From: Artocarpus heterophyllus
Lineage: Eukaryota > Streptophyta > Magnoliopsida > Rosales > Moraceae
DNA: 64,000 bases
NCBI GenBank assembly: GCA_025403435.1
Contig: CM046347.1
Coordinates: 28,236,183 to 28,300,182 of the forward strand
Direction: 5' to 3'
Positions 12,222 to 24,861 of the stretch are shown in pieces (position 1 is the stretch's first letter; every line of letters starts with the position of its first letter). The notes beneath the pieces are model-generated. The model was not told the origin of the DNA. It made no database searches and saw only the letters and a list, made by a program, of their open reading frames with translations. The position numbers and the translations under genes were made by a program.

Positions 12222-14243
12222 TGTTGGAAAAAACAGTGTGAGGTGCGCAGCGAAAATTTTAAAATTTTAACATTAAAGTATTTTTCCAAAACATAAGGTT
12301 GACATGCTTTATGCATAAATTAAACAGATCTTATTAACCTTTATGTGTCGAAGAACCTCCGCAACCCGTGAAGAGAAGTAATGTTCTAAAAGAGCCTCAA
12401 CTAACTAGTCTTCTTTGCTATTCCCTATCCACGATCGGAGTGAGTGTGGGCTCACACGTACAGCTCTTCCACCGGTGACTCTCCTTTCAACCAATCGAGA
12501 GAACCCAAAGCTAGTGTTCGTGATTTGTGAACAAAAGCTCTCATGGAGTTTTCAGATGCTCACCAGAAGAGTATCACTCTTGATCTCTCAATTGATCTCT
12601 ATAACTCATGAGACTTACTCCCTTTATATAGCGATTGGTCCTGGGGTCAGTCCTTATCAGACTAGGTCACAAAACAGCGAAACAGAATGAAGTTCGGATC
12701 AATATCTGATAAGATTCGTGTGAAAATGTGTAATCTTATCTCTTGCTAATCGGCAGGCCGAACAGGCCCTATCAGCAGGCCGAACACGTAGATCGACAGG
12801 CTGAACTGCCGCGTAAATATCTCCGTAAATCTTTCATTTTCCACCCGAGATTCTATAGGATAAAGTCTCAGTTTTGATTCAAATAACCCAATAGAGAAGT
12901 CATCTGATCAAAACAAACTTTATCAAGATAATCTCTAAAAAATAAATCAATTCACAATAATTCTACAAGTTTATCTTGATTTAATTTATCCAATTAAATC
13001 AACCGATTAACCGACAAGAATTATCCGATCCCAATAATTCAACAAGTTTATCTTAAATTAATTTTATTACAAAATTAATTTAACCAATAAACAGACATGA
13101 ATTATTTGATTCTTTCAAATTTTAAACCAATCCGATAAATCCGACATAAGTCACCAATTATTGAAAAAGCATGCCGTATCATTACAGGATTTTGTGAGCT
13201 AGCAAAAGGGACCAAAATGGACCTATAAAGTTCAAGCTCTCGATAATTATGAAACCCAATATCCCAGATATACATTTCACAATTATCAACTCCAACACTA
13301 CTCCACTAAAAGCTTGGAGTTGCACTCTCGAACTTTATAGAATTACGAAGCCTGTATAGCTAAGTCTCCAGGACATATCAAAGTGTATCGTATCCCCATA
13401 TGATAATCCATAATCAGCTTAAGGACAAGTTCTGTCTTACCTTCCCGATTAATTTTATCTTACGTTCCATTATCTCACCATTAGAAAACATACCATCCAA
13501 AGATAGTATACCATTCGGTTACACCTATGTATCCAAATGGTTGAGCGCTCCAGTTTTTCAATTACAGGATAACGCATATAAGAGGATATCATTACTCCTA
13601 AAGAGGAGCTATGGATTCCATATCTATGAATAACAAGTCTACGCTATCAAGAGTCATGCCTCCAACGTATCGGCATGTATACCACTATTGAGATGTGGGA
13701 GTCACCCTTTGGTACATCAAAAGACACAAGTCGAGACAACGGGCCCACTATCCATCTCAGGATTAAGATACAATACAAATGATTGTCTAAAGTAAATCGA
13801 TTTGCCAAGACAGAATTATTAATCCAAATCAATTCACTATGTGTCCCGATCCAACACATCGTCACCAATGACAACGTGCCAATATTTCTATTCACGGAGT
13901 CCAACTCCGATGGTCAAGACAAACCATCTCCCAATAGGGATATAGACAACATAACAATCTTTGCATGAATAAAGCGCCCAACTTTATTCCCTCGATTGCG
14001 GATCATATGTTTTAGACCGTCACCTTAAGAATCGTGTCTTCTGCATTATCAGTCCATCATATGCCCAATTCTAAAAGGTTTAGACCGACAGTCTCAGACT
14101 ACTATTTACTTAACATACATTCAACAAATATAAACGTAAAGACAACAAGATTTGGTATATATAAATGAATAAATTCTTTATTGATAAAAATGTCTCCAAA
14201 AACGTTTTACATTTTTTACTCCTTAGGGCATACATATCTAACA
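12222..14243 (-). repeat. Copia-1 3' LTR
   Basis: Read on the minus strand it runs from TGTTAGATATGTATGCCC to TTTTTTCCAACA. A TATA box (TATATAAA on the minus strand) is at 12,623-12,630. A cluster of CGGCAGGCCGAAC-type motifs lies at 12,749-12,808, upstream of the TATA box in transcriptional sense. An antisense open frame of 77 codons at 13,400-13,633 is shared with the other LTR copies. Confidence 0.95.
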
Positions 14244-14255
14244 ATCTCCCACTTG
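14244..14255 (-). other. Copia-1 polypurine tract
   Basis: CAAGTGGGAGAT on the minus strand abuts the 3' LTR. This is the plus-strand primer site. The same sequence precedes the LTRs at 36,121 and 60,732. Confidence 0.85.
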
Positions 14256-14257
14256 CA

Positions 14258-17200
14258 CTAAGTGAGTAAATACAACAAATCTCGCATTCCCATAGCTTCC
14301 ACATATTTCTCGAAGACTCTCCCTGTAAGTGTCTTCGTAAATGGATCAGCTAAATTGTCCTCTGGCGCGATCTTGCACACCGTGACATGCCCGCCCTCAA
14401 CGAAGTCCTTTATCACATGATACTTCCTATCAATATGTTTACTCTTCTGGTGAAATCTTGGTTCCTTAGCGTTAGCTACCACCGCACTGTTATCACAGTA
14501 CAGTGATACCGCCTTATCCATGCCAGAACAACCTCAAGCTTCCCAAGGAACTTACAGAGCCACACTGCTTCTTTCGAAGCATCACTAGCTGCCACATACT
14601 CGGCCTCCATCGTTGAATCTGAAGTGCAATCTTGCTTTGCACTTCTCCAACAAATGGCACCGCCACCCAGAGTAAACACAAACCCCGAAGTCGATTTCCT
14701 AGAATCCAAACAGGATTGAAAATCTGAATCAATATATCCTAGAGGAATCAGGTCCTCACCCGAATATATTAGCATATCCCCTCGAGTCCTTGGCATGTAC
14801 TTAAAAATATGCTTTACCGCAACCCAGTGGTTCGGTTCTGGATCTGCCTGAAATCGACTTACAATCCTGACCGCATAGCTAATATCCTGTCGTGTGCAAA
14901 GCATGGCATACATGAGACTACCCACTGTGGAAGCATAAGGCACCTTCTTCATGTATTCTCTTTCTTCATAAGACTTTGGAGAGTCTTTCTTAGAAAGAGT
15001 AATTCCAGACCTAGATGGTTGCCCACCTTTCTTGGAATCCTGCATTGCAAACCTCCTGAGAATTTTATCTATGTAGCTAGCTTGTGACAAAGCTATCATT
15101 TTGTTCTTCCTATCCCAAAAGATCTGGGTACCGAGAACAAAATTAGCCTCACCCAAGTCCTTCATGTCAAACTGCTTGGTCAACCATAATTTGACCGATG
15201 ACAACCCCCCAACATCATTGCCAATTAGCAAAATGTCATCTACATAGAGTAGTAGAAAAACCACCTTCCCATCCTTTATGTGTTTATAAACATATGGTTC
15301 ATCTAGATTTTGTGAGAACCCATAAGTCTTGATCACCTTATCAAATCTTATGTTCCAAGAACAAGAAGCCTGCTTAAGTCCATAAATTGACTTTAACAGC
15401 TTATAAATCTTACCCTCTTGACCCGTGACCTTGAACCTGTCTGGTTGTTCCATATAAATGGACTCATCAAGATAGCCATTTAGAAAAGCCGTCTTGACAT
15501 CCATCTGCCAAATCTCATAGTTGAGAGCGGCAGCTATGGATAAGAGAATCTGGATGGACTTATGCATGGCTACAGGCGAAAAGGTTTCCTCATAATCGAT
15601 TCCTTCCTTTTGCGTATAACCCTTAGCTACCAGTCTAGCCTTAAAGGTTTTGGCCTTTCCATCCACTCCTCTTTTCCTCTTACAAATCCACTTACACCCT
15701 ATGGGTTTTACCCCTTTGGGAAGATCCACAAGCTCCTACACCTGATTAGTCTCCATAGACTTCATCTCTATGTTCATGGCCTCTGTCCAAAGTTTTGAAT
15801 CAACATCCGCCATAGCTTCTATGTAAGTATAAGGATCCCTATCATGTTCATCCGGTTCCGCCAAGAAGACCTCCCCATTGAACATATACCTCTCAGGTTG
15901 ACGCCCGATCCTCCCACTACATCGAAGCCCCTGAGATTATTGTTCAAGTTTGTTTGGTTTTTTTACACTGATCGAAACGGTTTCATTTGGAACCTGCGGA
16001 TTGATTTGATCACTCCTTAAACACCCCTTTGCTTTGAGGTTTAAAGTCGTCCATGTAACTCTCCTCACGAAAAGTTGCATTAGCAAAAACCACGACTTCA
16101 TTTTCCTTCGAGTTATAAAAATAACACCCTTTAGTCCCTTTTGGATATCCTACAAACACACAAACTTCTGAACGTGCTTCCAACTTATTCGGATCCTTAA
16201 ACAGGACATGAGCCGGACATCCCCATATGCGAATATGGTTTAAGGATGTCTTCCTTCTTGTCCATAACTCGTGAGGAGTTTTAGGATCCGATTTTGAAGG
16301 CACATTGTTCAAAAGATAACATGCAGTTTGTAGTGCATATCCCCAAAAAGATAAAGGAAATGATGAATAACTCATCATGGGCCTGAGCATGTCCAACAAA
16401 GTCCTATTTCTTCTTTCTGCTACGCCATTCTACTGCGGAGTACCCGGCACAGTCAAATGGGATAAAATCCCATTCTCTAACAAGTGTCCCAAGAACTCAT
16501 CAGAAAGGTATTCTCCACCTCGATCGGATCAAAGTGCCTTTATGGGTCTACCCAATTGCTTTTCCACTTCAGCCCGAAACTCCCTGAACTTGTCAAAAGT
16601 TTCACTTTTGTGGTGCATCAGGCACACATACCCATATCTTGAGTAATCGTCAATAAAAGTGACGAAGTACTCATACCCTCCTCATGCCTAGACGTTCATC
16701 GGTCCGCAAACATCACTATGCACAAGTTCTAGAACCCCTTTGGCCCTATTGCCTTTAAACCCGTATGGTCTTTTGGTCATTTTACCCTCCAAACAAGATT
16801 CACATTGAGGTATAGATTCCACCTTTAAGAAACATAAAGGTCCATCCCTTACCAACCTTTGAATCCTATTCAGGTTAATGTGACCAAGGCGTAAATGCCA
16901 AATATAAGTCTTATTAGAGTGAGAAGTTTTAAGTATTTTAGAGTTATTATCATTCATCTCAGCATTAAGCAATAAGTCCATCTTAGGTTTGATAAAATAT
17001 AGATTATTTAAAATCCATCTAGAATAGATAAAAGATTTGTTTTTACGAATCACCACTTTTTCATTAAAAGATACCACGTAGGAGTCTTTAAATGAACAAG
17101 ATACAGAAATTAAATTCCTTTTAAATTTAGGAACATAAAAACAATCTTGCAAAAATAAATTCATATAGTTATCAAAGTAAAGATGGACGTCTCCCACTGC

Positions 17201-17323
17201 TTTCGCTGAGACCAAGGATCCATCGCCCATCTGAAGCGGGAAGTCTTCATGTAGCAGACTTCTCGTTTCTTTGAAACCCTGCAGAGAAACACAAACATGA
17301 TTAGTTGCACCGAAATCTATGAC
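14258..17323 (-). pseudogene. Copia-1 pol (protease, integrase, RT, RNase H), broken
   Basis: Decayed pol read in pieces. At 16,688-17,230 are the protease C-terminal part and the integrase zinc-binding region (WHLRLGH ... CESCLEG, the HHCC motif). At 16,010-16,399 is the integrase C-terminal region. At 14,476-15,729 are RT and early RNase H, with [16 protein letters not shown] and the catalytic YVDD in [13 protein letters not shown]. At 14,258-14,521 is the RNase H tail ([16 protein letters not shown], then ...LLYLLT stop). Two stops follow the GPMNV of integrase, a frameshift separates RT/RNase H from the tail near 14,500, and further lesions separate the integrase pieces. The element cannot make its own RT or integrase. 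Confidence 0.9.
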
Positions 17324-18202
17324 TCAAATGTCACTGGATTCCTCAATCAAACAAGTTTCTAAATACAGAAGATCACACCTACCTCCTTTGGAAAGGAAGT
17401 CCTTGCAATGCTTCTTAATATGCCCGACCTTTCCATAGAAGAAGCACTTAAGCTTCTTTGGGTTCTTCTTCTTCTTCTTCTTGTTCTTGGTGTTGGCAGG
17501 AACAGAAGACTTCCCATTCTTGGCCCGTTGCTTCTTTCCATTCCCAGAGTTAGAATTAGAACCAGAAACAGCTACCATGTTGGCCTCACCACCCGCAGGA
17601 GACTCCCTGATCAGCAGTTCAAACTCTTGCAACTGTTTCATCAGTTCTGTCAAGGTCACATCCTGTCTATTGCTCAAATTAAATGTAGCTCTAAACAGAA
17701 TAAATTCCTTAGATAGAGTCTCAAAGACCATAGTCATCTGAGTTTCAGCATCGATGTTGGCTCCTTTGGTTTGAGCCTCAGCGAGGTAACCCATGACCAA
17801 CATCATATGCTCCTTTACAGATGTCCCTGATCTTTGTCTATAGTTAAGAAGTTTCTGAAGCACCCCTTGCCGCTTTGTTATGGCCTGGCCTCCAAACATA
17901 TCCTCAAGATTACCTAAGATCTGCTTTGTAGTCTCATAATCTTGATGTTGAGCCTGCAGCATATTATTCATGCTAGCCGTAACATAGCAGCGGGCCTGAT
18001 CATTAGCATCTTTCCAACGGTCATATGCTTGGAATTGCTTATTAGATGAGTCTCCTGTAGGCTCGGGAGGACAAGGGGTTGTCGGAACATATTTCAGTTT
18101 CTCAAAGGACAGGATGATATCCAGGTTCCGTTTCCAATCATTGTAATTCTCACCGATTAATAGGTTTTTGTCAAGTATCGATGATAAAGCATTTTTAGAC
18201 AT
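17324..18202 (-). pseudogene. Copia-1 gag
   Basis: Starts at the ATG of MSKNALSSILDKN (18,200-18,202), the same start as in the other copies; the upstream in-frame extension is leader. It has a copia gag-type helical region (YNDWKRNLDIILSFEKLKYV ... ILGNLEDMFGG) and a lysine-rich linker. The zinc knuckle reads CFFYGKVGHIKKHC, with the second cysteine of CX2CX4HX4C replaced by tyrosine. The frame ends in TGA after SSDI, where the other copies read tryptophan (SSDIW) into protease. This is therefore a nonsense mutation in a gag-pol fusion frame and not a natural gag stop. Confidence 0.9.
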
Positions 18203-19885
18203 TTTTAATCTACAATAAAGAATCATATACCAAACGTAAGCAAACATATAATAATTTAGTGAGATAACAATCATGTAAAAATCATACAAATGTGTTTATG
18301 TGTCAAAACCTTAAAAATATCACAACCTTACAATGATAATTCCCAACTCAGAATTCAACAAGCTCCTAGGGGAGTCATGCCAAATTCAATCAGGAACACG
18401 GATCCCCTCCTAATTAATATATACCATCCAAGACCCGTATGATCCAGCATATATTAATAATCGTTTCTTTGGCCATTAATTTTATTAACAGAGCTCCTAG
18501 GGGAGGTTAATAATAAAATTAACGTGAGTGTATAACCATCGTGTCAATATTTTATCCATGGTTTATAATCACCACCTAGGGGTGTGCAACCATAAATCAT
18601 GCTAAAATACCTTCTCAGAGATCCAATCTGGTACATGATAGAAATCCCTTCCTAGGGGTCGGGACCACCATGTTCTTCCTATGGACCAACGATGGAGGCC
18701 TTAGGTTCTCTCTTCGAAAACCTTCTCCCACTCAATCTTTTGAAGTCAAGGTTTTATTTTAAAATTATGCATGAACAATTTTAATATGAGCGGCACTTCC
18801 TATTCTATATGACATGTTATCAATATACATGGCAAATCATATTATAATGCAGACAAGCAAAGCTACAAGCAAAATAATAATAACCATAATATTATAGCTC
18901 CATCCTAGAGAATAGAAAACTAAGATTACAAGGGAATAATCGAGACATAAATCGATTCTTCATCCTTGAATCCTTAAGTTGTATCCTTCTTCACATAATC
19001 CCCATCTTCAAGTCTTCAATCCCGTATGAATCAAATACTTCATATTTCCGGTCATATCCAAATTTAATGTTTCTTAGAATCGTCTCAAAAATAAAATTAA
19101 AACTACACTGCAAAAATTTCACCTTTTCTAGAAATTTTCCAGCTCTCGGTCGACAGGCCGATCTAGGAGATCGGCCTGCCGGTCATGCTTCATCGGCCTA
19201 CCGATCAAAGAGATCGGCCTGCCGACCCATGAAAGTTCGGCATGCCAGACTAGAAGTTTGGTCTGCCGGTAGTGCCAGCCTATTTCTGCCCCACTGTCGG
19301 CCTGTCGAGCCACACGTCCGGCCTGCCGATCAGTGACCATTGGCCTGCCGAACTGAAGGTTCGGCATGCCGACCGAGCAGAAATCTCCATTCCAGAAAAT
19401 ACAATTTTAATGCAATTCATCAATTTTATTTTTAACAATTCAAAAACATAAAATTAGAGACACAGGAAATACCTGGGTGTGCCATCATCGATCTTCTAGA
19501 TCTGACTTCTCGATCCGTCTTCTCCGAATAGTTATTTAATTACAAAATTCTTACAAATTTAAAATTAAATAACAATTCCTAGACGAAAATGATAGTCTGC
19601 CATCTAATTACATGAAAAAAAAAACTTAGATACACATTCTAACTTCTAAGGAACCATAACCAGTATAAATTAATTAATTAATTAATTAATAAATAACTAA
19701 TTATTTAATCAACCATAATTAATTAATGAACATTCACCACATAATCCATGACAACATATAATTATATAGAAACCTAGAGTGCCAACTCTCTTTGTAAAAT
19801 TAAATTCAAGCATAGAAGAGATTAAGATCACAAAATTTATACATACAGTATGATCACAAACTTGTAAATTTATGTAAAAACCACG
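18203..19885 (-). other. Copia-1 untranslated leader
   Basis: About 1.7 kb between primer site and gag with no supported frame. It carries four CCTAGGGG motifs (18,363-18,374, 18,494-18,505, 18,573-18,584, 18,651-18,658) that look like short hairpins, and a dense cluster of TCGGCCTGCCGA-type quasi-palindromes (19,139-19,378). The same leader organisation is present at 44,711-46,373, 53,461-54,988 and 58,668-59,585. Confidence 0.8.
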
Positions 19886-19897
19886 TCTCTGATACCA
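19886..19897 (-). other. Copia-1 primer-binding site (tRNA-iMet)
   Basis: Minus strand TGGTATCAGAGA, two bases after the LTR end. It matches the plant initiator tRNA-Met primer site TGGTATCAGAGC at 11 of 12 positions. Confidence 0.85.
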
Positions 19898-19899
19898 AT

Positions 19900-21922
19900 T
19901 GTTGGAAAAAACAGTGTGAGGTGCGCAGCGAAAATTTTAAAATTTTAACATCAGAATATTTTTTCAAAACACAAGTTTGATATGCTTTATGCATAAATTA
20001 AATAGATCTTACTAACCTTTATGTGTCGAAGAACCTCCGCAACCCGTGAAGAGAAGTAACGTTCCAGAAGAACCTCAACCAACTGGTCTTCTTTGCTATT
20101 CTCTATCCACGATCAGAGTGAGCCTGGGTCATACGTACAACTCTTCCACCGGTGACTCTCCTTCCAACCAATCGAGAGAACCCAAAGCTAGTGTTCATGA
20201 TTTGTGAACAAAAGCTCTCAGGGAGTTTTCAAATGCTCACCAAAAGAGTATCACTCTTAATCTCTCAATTGATCTCTGGAACTCATGAGACTTACTCCCT
20301 TTATATAGCGATTGGTCCTAGGGTCAGTCCTTGTCAGACTAGGTCTCAAAAACTCGAAACAGAATCAAGTTCGGATCAATATCTGATAAGATCCGCAGTG
20401 AAAATGTGAAATCTTATCTCTTGCTGATCGGCAGGCCGAATAGGCCCTATCGGCAGGCCGAACACGTAGATCGACAGGCTGAACTGCAGCGTAAATATCT
20501 CCGCGAATCTTTTATTTTCCACCCGAGATTCTATAGGATAAAGTCTGAGTTTTGATTCAAATAACCCAATAGAGAAGTTATCTGATCAAAACAAACTTTA
20601 TCAAGATAATCTCGAAAAAATAAATCAATTCACAATAATTCTACAAGTTTATCTTGATTTAATTTATCCAATTAAATCAACCGATAAACAGACAATAATT
20701 ATCCGATCCCAATAATTCAACAAGTTTATCTTAAATTAATTTTATTGCAAAATTAATTTAACCAATAAATAGACATGAATTATTTGATTCTTTCAAATTT
20801 TAAACCAATCCGATAAATCCGACATGAGTCACCAATTATTGAAAAAGCACGCTGTATCGTTACAGGATTTTGTGAGCTAGCAAAGGGGACCAAAATGGAC
20901 CTATAAAGTTCAAGCTCTCGATAATTATGAAACCCAATATCCTAGATATACATTTCACAATTATCAACTCTAACGCTACTCAACGCTACTCCACTAAAAG
21001 CTTGGAGCTGCACTCTCGAACTTTATAGAATTACAAAGCTCGTATAGCTAAGTCTCCATGACATATCAAAGTGTATGATATGATAATCCATAATCAGTTT
21101 AAGGACAAGTTCTGTCTTACCTTCCTGATTAATTTTATCTTACGTTCCATTATCTCACCATTAGAAAACTTACCATCCAAAGATAGTATACCATTCAGTT
21201 ACACCTATGTATCCAAATGGTTGAGCACTCCAGTTTTTCAATTACAGGATAACGCATATAAGAGGATATCATTACTCCTAAGAAGGAGCTATGGATTCCA
21301 TATCTATGAATAACAAGTCTACGCTTTCAAGATTCATGCCTCCAACGTACCGGCATGCATACCACTATTGAGATGTAGGAGCCACCCTTTGGTACATCAA
21401 AAGACACAAGTCGAGACAACGGGTCCACTATCCATCTCAGGATTAAGATACAATACAAATGATTGTCTAAAGTGAATCGATTTGCCAAGACAGAATTATT
21501 AATCTAAATCAATTCACTTTATGTCCCGATCCAACACATCCTCACCTATGGCAACGTGTCAATGTTTCTATTCATGGAGTCCAACTCCGATGGTCAAGAC
21601 AAACCATCTCCCAATAGGGATACAGATAACATAACAATCTTTGCATGAATAAAGCACCCAACTTTATTCCCTCGATTGCGGATCATATGTTTTAGACCGT
21701 CACCTTAAGAATCGTGTCTTCCGCATAATTAGTCCATCATATGCCTAATTCTTAAAGGTTTAGACCGACAGTCTCAAACTACTGTTTGCTTAACATACAT
21801 TCAACAAATATGAACGTAAAGAGGACAAGATTTGGTATATATAAATGAATAAATTCTTTATTGATAAAAATGTCTCCAAAAATGTATTACATTTTTACTC
21901 CTTAGGGCATACATATCTAACA
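19900..21922 (-). repeat. Copia-1 5' LTR
   Basis: Same termini as the 3' LTR (minus strand TGTTAGATATG ... TTTTCCAACA). TATA box at 20,300-20,307 on the minus strand. Quasi-palindrome cluster at 20,426-20,485. The antisense open frame recurs at 21,071-21,313. This LTR would carry the element's promoter. Confidence 0.95.
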
Positions 21923-22598
21923 CTTTGACCTTTTAGTAAATCTTTTTTTAGTATGTTGGAGCCTTGTTTTAGGACATAAAAAGACAAAATTAAATTTTGT
22001 ATAGTTGATTGAAATTTTGAGTAAAAAAAATTCCCGTGAAAAAAAACCCAAAAAAATATCCACATCATTGTCTTCTTCCTCTCCATACCTCCTCACGCTG
22101 GCCGTTGGAGACACCATCATCCCCTGAGACCACCATCACCCCTCCCGGCCCCACCTAAGGACCTTATCCACCCCCAAGACCCCCTCCCTCCGAGACCTCC
22201 CTCCCTTTTCCAACCATCCTCTGTCTGCACGCCGTTGCCATCCCCACCCTCTAAGACCACCCCATCCCTCTCCCTCCATCTCTCTCTCTCCCCCTCCCTC
22301 TTCTAATCCGCTGTGCCGCTGTCAAAGAAGACATGATGTCTAGATTGGAAAAGAGATTGGGTCATCGTCATTTATATGTGACATTATAGGATAAATCTAA
22401 GGGTAGAAAATGTTTTGAAAAGGGATTTCTAGTGATAGAAAGAAGACGAGTGGAAGTTGGAGCACCATAGCATGATGGAGGGAGAGATCCACTGTGACGA
22501 CAAAGTCAACATTGGTGACAAAGGGGAAAAGGGAGAGAGCTATAGAAGTGTAGAGGACAAGGAAGGAGCCGAGAATAGAGGAGGAGGAGGATGAGGAT

Positions 22599-22628
22599 GA
22601 AGAAGAAGAAGAAGAAGAAGAAGAAGAG
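22599..22628. repeat. (GAA)n microsatellite
   Basis: About ten GAA units in the core of the Mutator-like element, in a wider GA-rich stretch. Readings through it in any frame are low-complexity. Confidence 0.9.
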
Positions 22629-22974
22629 GGCTTGTCGGAGTTGGAATTAGGCGGAGGAGAGAAAGGATGGGGATTGGAGTATGATGGAGGATGAAGGGGG
22701 TTGGGAAGGGTGATGTCTGTGTAGGAAGCAAGGGAATTAGAGTTAGGATTTGGAGGTATTCTAAAAATTTATTGAAATATCTGAGTTTTTTCACATAAAA
22801 TTTCAGTCAACTATACAAAAGGGTAATTTTGTCTTTTCATATCCTAAAAATATGCTCCGAGGTACTAAAAAGAGATTTTTTTCAAAGATAAGGTACCGTC
22901 ATGAAAATTTTCAAAATATAGGCTACCAAACTTATATTTTGACATAACTCAGGTTACTAAAATGAAATTTTCTC

Positions 22975-24522
22975 AATAATAAATATATTTATTTCGCATT
23001 TCAATGCATAACACTGTATTTTAAATGCTATATGTATTTTTTGTAATAATTATTAAGTTTTGGAATTTTTAAAAAATGATTCTAAAATAATTTAAAAGTG
23101 ACAATTTCACGATGACTAAATGAAAAAATCAATACATCAACCAATAACAATTAAATGTAAAAAATTTGACATATTTTATATTTGTTGCCAAATTTAACAT
23201 GGAGTATGGCAAATGCCTTTTGCACCAAAAAAAAAAAAAAAAACATTATTTATAGAACAATTTTCCTATTCAAATATACTAATTTCAGACTGCATTGGAG
23301 ATGCTCTTTGCTGGCGACTAGTAGTGCGACGATTGATGTTTGGTACACTCGAAGGTTCTTCTTTAAGTAGAAAGTAACATTTAATTTTAATATGAACATT
23401 TACTTGTTATCAAGTAATTTAGAAGAACTATCTTTGGTTTTTTTCTTATCCAAAAAAAGAAAAAAGAATGAGCTGAGAGATAACATTGAGAGAAAAATAC
23501 AAATTAGTCGTATAAATTTCAGGTTTAGAAATTAGTTGCATATTTCACACACAAAATTTAAAAATCCTTAAACTGCATTTGCGATTCTTCTTTTCCTCAA
23601 AAGCATTCCAGCCGTTGCCGCCATATTTTTCCGCTCGTATATTTCTAACACATGACATTTACTGCAATTTTTATTTTTTTTAAAGGTGCAAACTTACCAG
23701 TATTATAACTAATTTCAAACCTTGTTATACTCATTTTCAGACAGCAACTATTAATTACTACAATGTTTGAAAAAAAAATAAAAATAGTACTTCTAACCCA
23801 CGAATGAAGGAAAATTACAAAGGCCTTTGACAAATATTTTTCAATGCATATATGTATCTTGAATAAGGAATAATAACCTAACGTCATTATGTAAATTAGC
23901 TTTCATCATTGAAAGAAATTTATTACCTAAATTTCTAGATAAGTTCAAGATTGCCCCACGATAGTATTGTTCATCAAACCTGCCAACCCACCCCCTCCCC
24001 TCCTCTTTCCAAATAATTAAATCACCTGCCTTTTTTGGGAAGTTTTCTACACACGCAGCTCATTTAGCGGACGTGGGCGGTTTCCAAATTCTTATACATA
24101 CATATATACATATATATAGAGGGGTACTTCACACCCGAATGTTTTGTTCGCCCAAGTTGTGTTAGACGTTCAGATGTAATTGAACGGCTTTGATGAGTTT
24201 TGGGGACAAACGAATTATTGAAAACCTATTGCCACCAGTAACCAGTTAAACCTTAGTTTGTGTGTCTGTTTTTTCTTTTTCTTTTTTGGGTTTCAGGCGT
24301 TATTGTTTGTAAACGACTTGCGTTTTTGGGTGGATTTATTTGGGTTTTGTTTTATTGTTGCTGCCCCTTCTCTCATATTCAACGAAATTTACTCCAACTG
24401 AATTGAAGTAAAGAAGAAGAAGAAGAAAAAGGAAAAACTAGTGGATGAATTTTGCCATTCTTTCTAACAGAATATATGCATAAGGAAAACAAATTCTTCT
24501 GGTTCTAGTGTGAATTAGGGTA
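22975..24522. other. Intron 1 segment between TIR element and Copia-2
   Basis: AT-rich intronic DNA with an A run (about 23,227-23,245), a C-run at 23,985-24,000 and a short GAA run (24,413-24,430). No gene is seen. Confidence 0.5.
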
Positions 24523-24861
24523 TGTTGAAACTCATTTGGCCGTTTCAATTTTCGCCCACGTGATGTGGTTCACGTCTCAACTGCCTCACGTGTAACGGTT
24601 GGTACCAACCGTTACAACCGTGTGATGGTCACGGTTTTAAAGCATTGGGTCCTTGAGCACACAATTCAGACAGCAAAAATTACACCATCAAGTGAAGAAT
24701 TGAGAGTGCCCAGAAAACCAAGAATTCATTAAATCACAGTGTGCAAAATTTCGTGCAAAAATAGAGCAATCAAACGACAATGACTGGAGGTAATAAATTC
24801 GATCCAATACGCTTCCGTTTTCTTTGGTTTATGGTTGTTATAAATGTGTGAACAACTTACA
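24523..24861 (+). repeat. Copia-2 5' LTR
   Basis: TGTTGAAACTC ... AACTTACA, 339 bp. It contains an inverted AACGGTTGGTACCAACCGTT palindrome. Near its 3' end an ATG (24,780-24,782) is followed by GACTGGAG and then GTAATA, which I read as a first coding exon with a splice donor at 24,790. Confidence 0.93.

Larger units (their letters stand above)
12222..21922 (-). mobile_element. Copia-1: complete but coding-defective Ty1/copia element
   Basis: This 9,701-bp element has two LTRs of about 2.02 kb (12,222-14,243 and 19,900-21,922) and a perfect target duplication CTTTG (12,217-12,221 and 21,923-21,927). In the minus direction the order is LTR, tRNA-iMet primer site, leader, gag, protease, integrase, RT, RNase H, polypurine tract, LTR: the copia order. 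The LTRs are similar but differ at scattered positions. It inserted into the left TIR of the Mutator-like element. The coding region carries several stops and frameshifts. Confidence 0.95.
12136..22974. mobile_element. Non-autonomous Mutator-like TIR element, split by Copia-1
   Basis: With Copia-1 (12,222-21,922) removed, a left terminal inverted repeat of about 190 bp (12,136-12,221 plus 21,928 to about 22,030) is the reverse complement of about 22,785-22,974. Shared blocks include AAAATTTTCAT near the ends, gagtttggtacc/ggctaccaaac, tcttttttagta and gacaaaatta...tatagttgattgaaatttt. The flanking nonamers AAAAATAAA (12,127-12,135) and AATAATAAA (22,975-22,983) agree at 8 of 9 positions, as expected for Mutator-like 9-bp target duplications. 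The roughly 1.1 kb element has no transposase. Its core (22,031-22,780) holds a C-rich stretch and a (GAA)n run. Confidence 0.75.

Noticed and set aside
17408..17741. Leu-rich plus-strand frames opposite gag (also 43,827, 55,450, 62,828)
   Set aside because: Shadow frames of the lysine-rich gag linker on the other strand.
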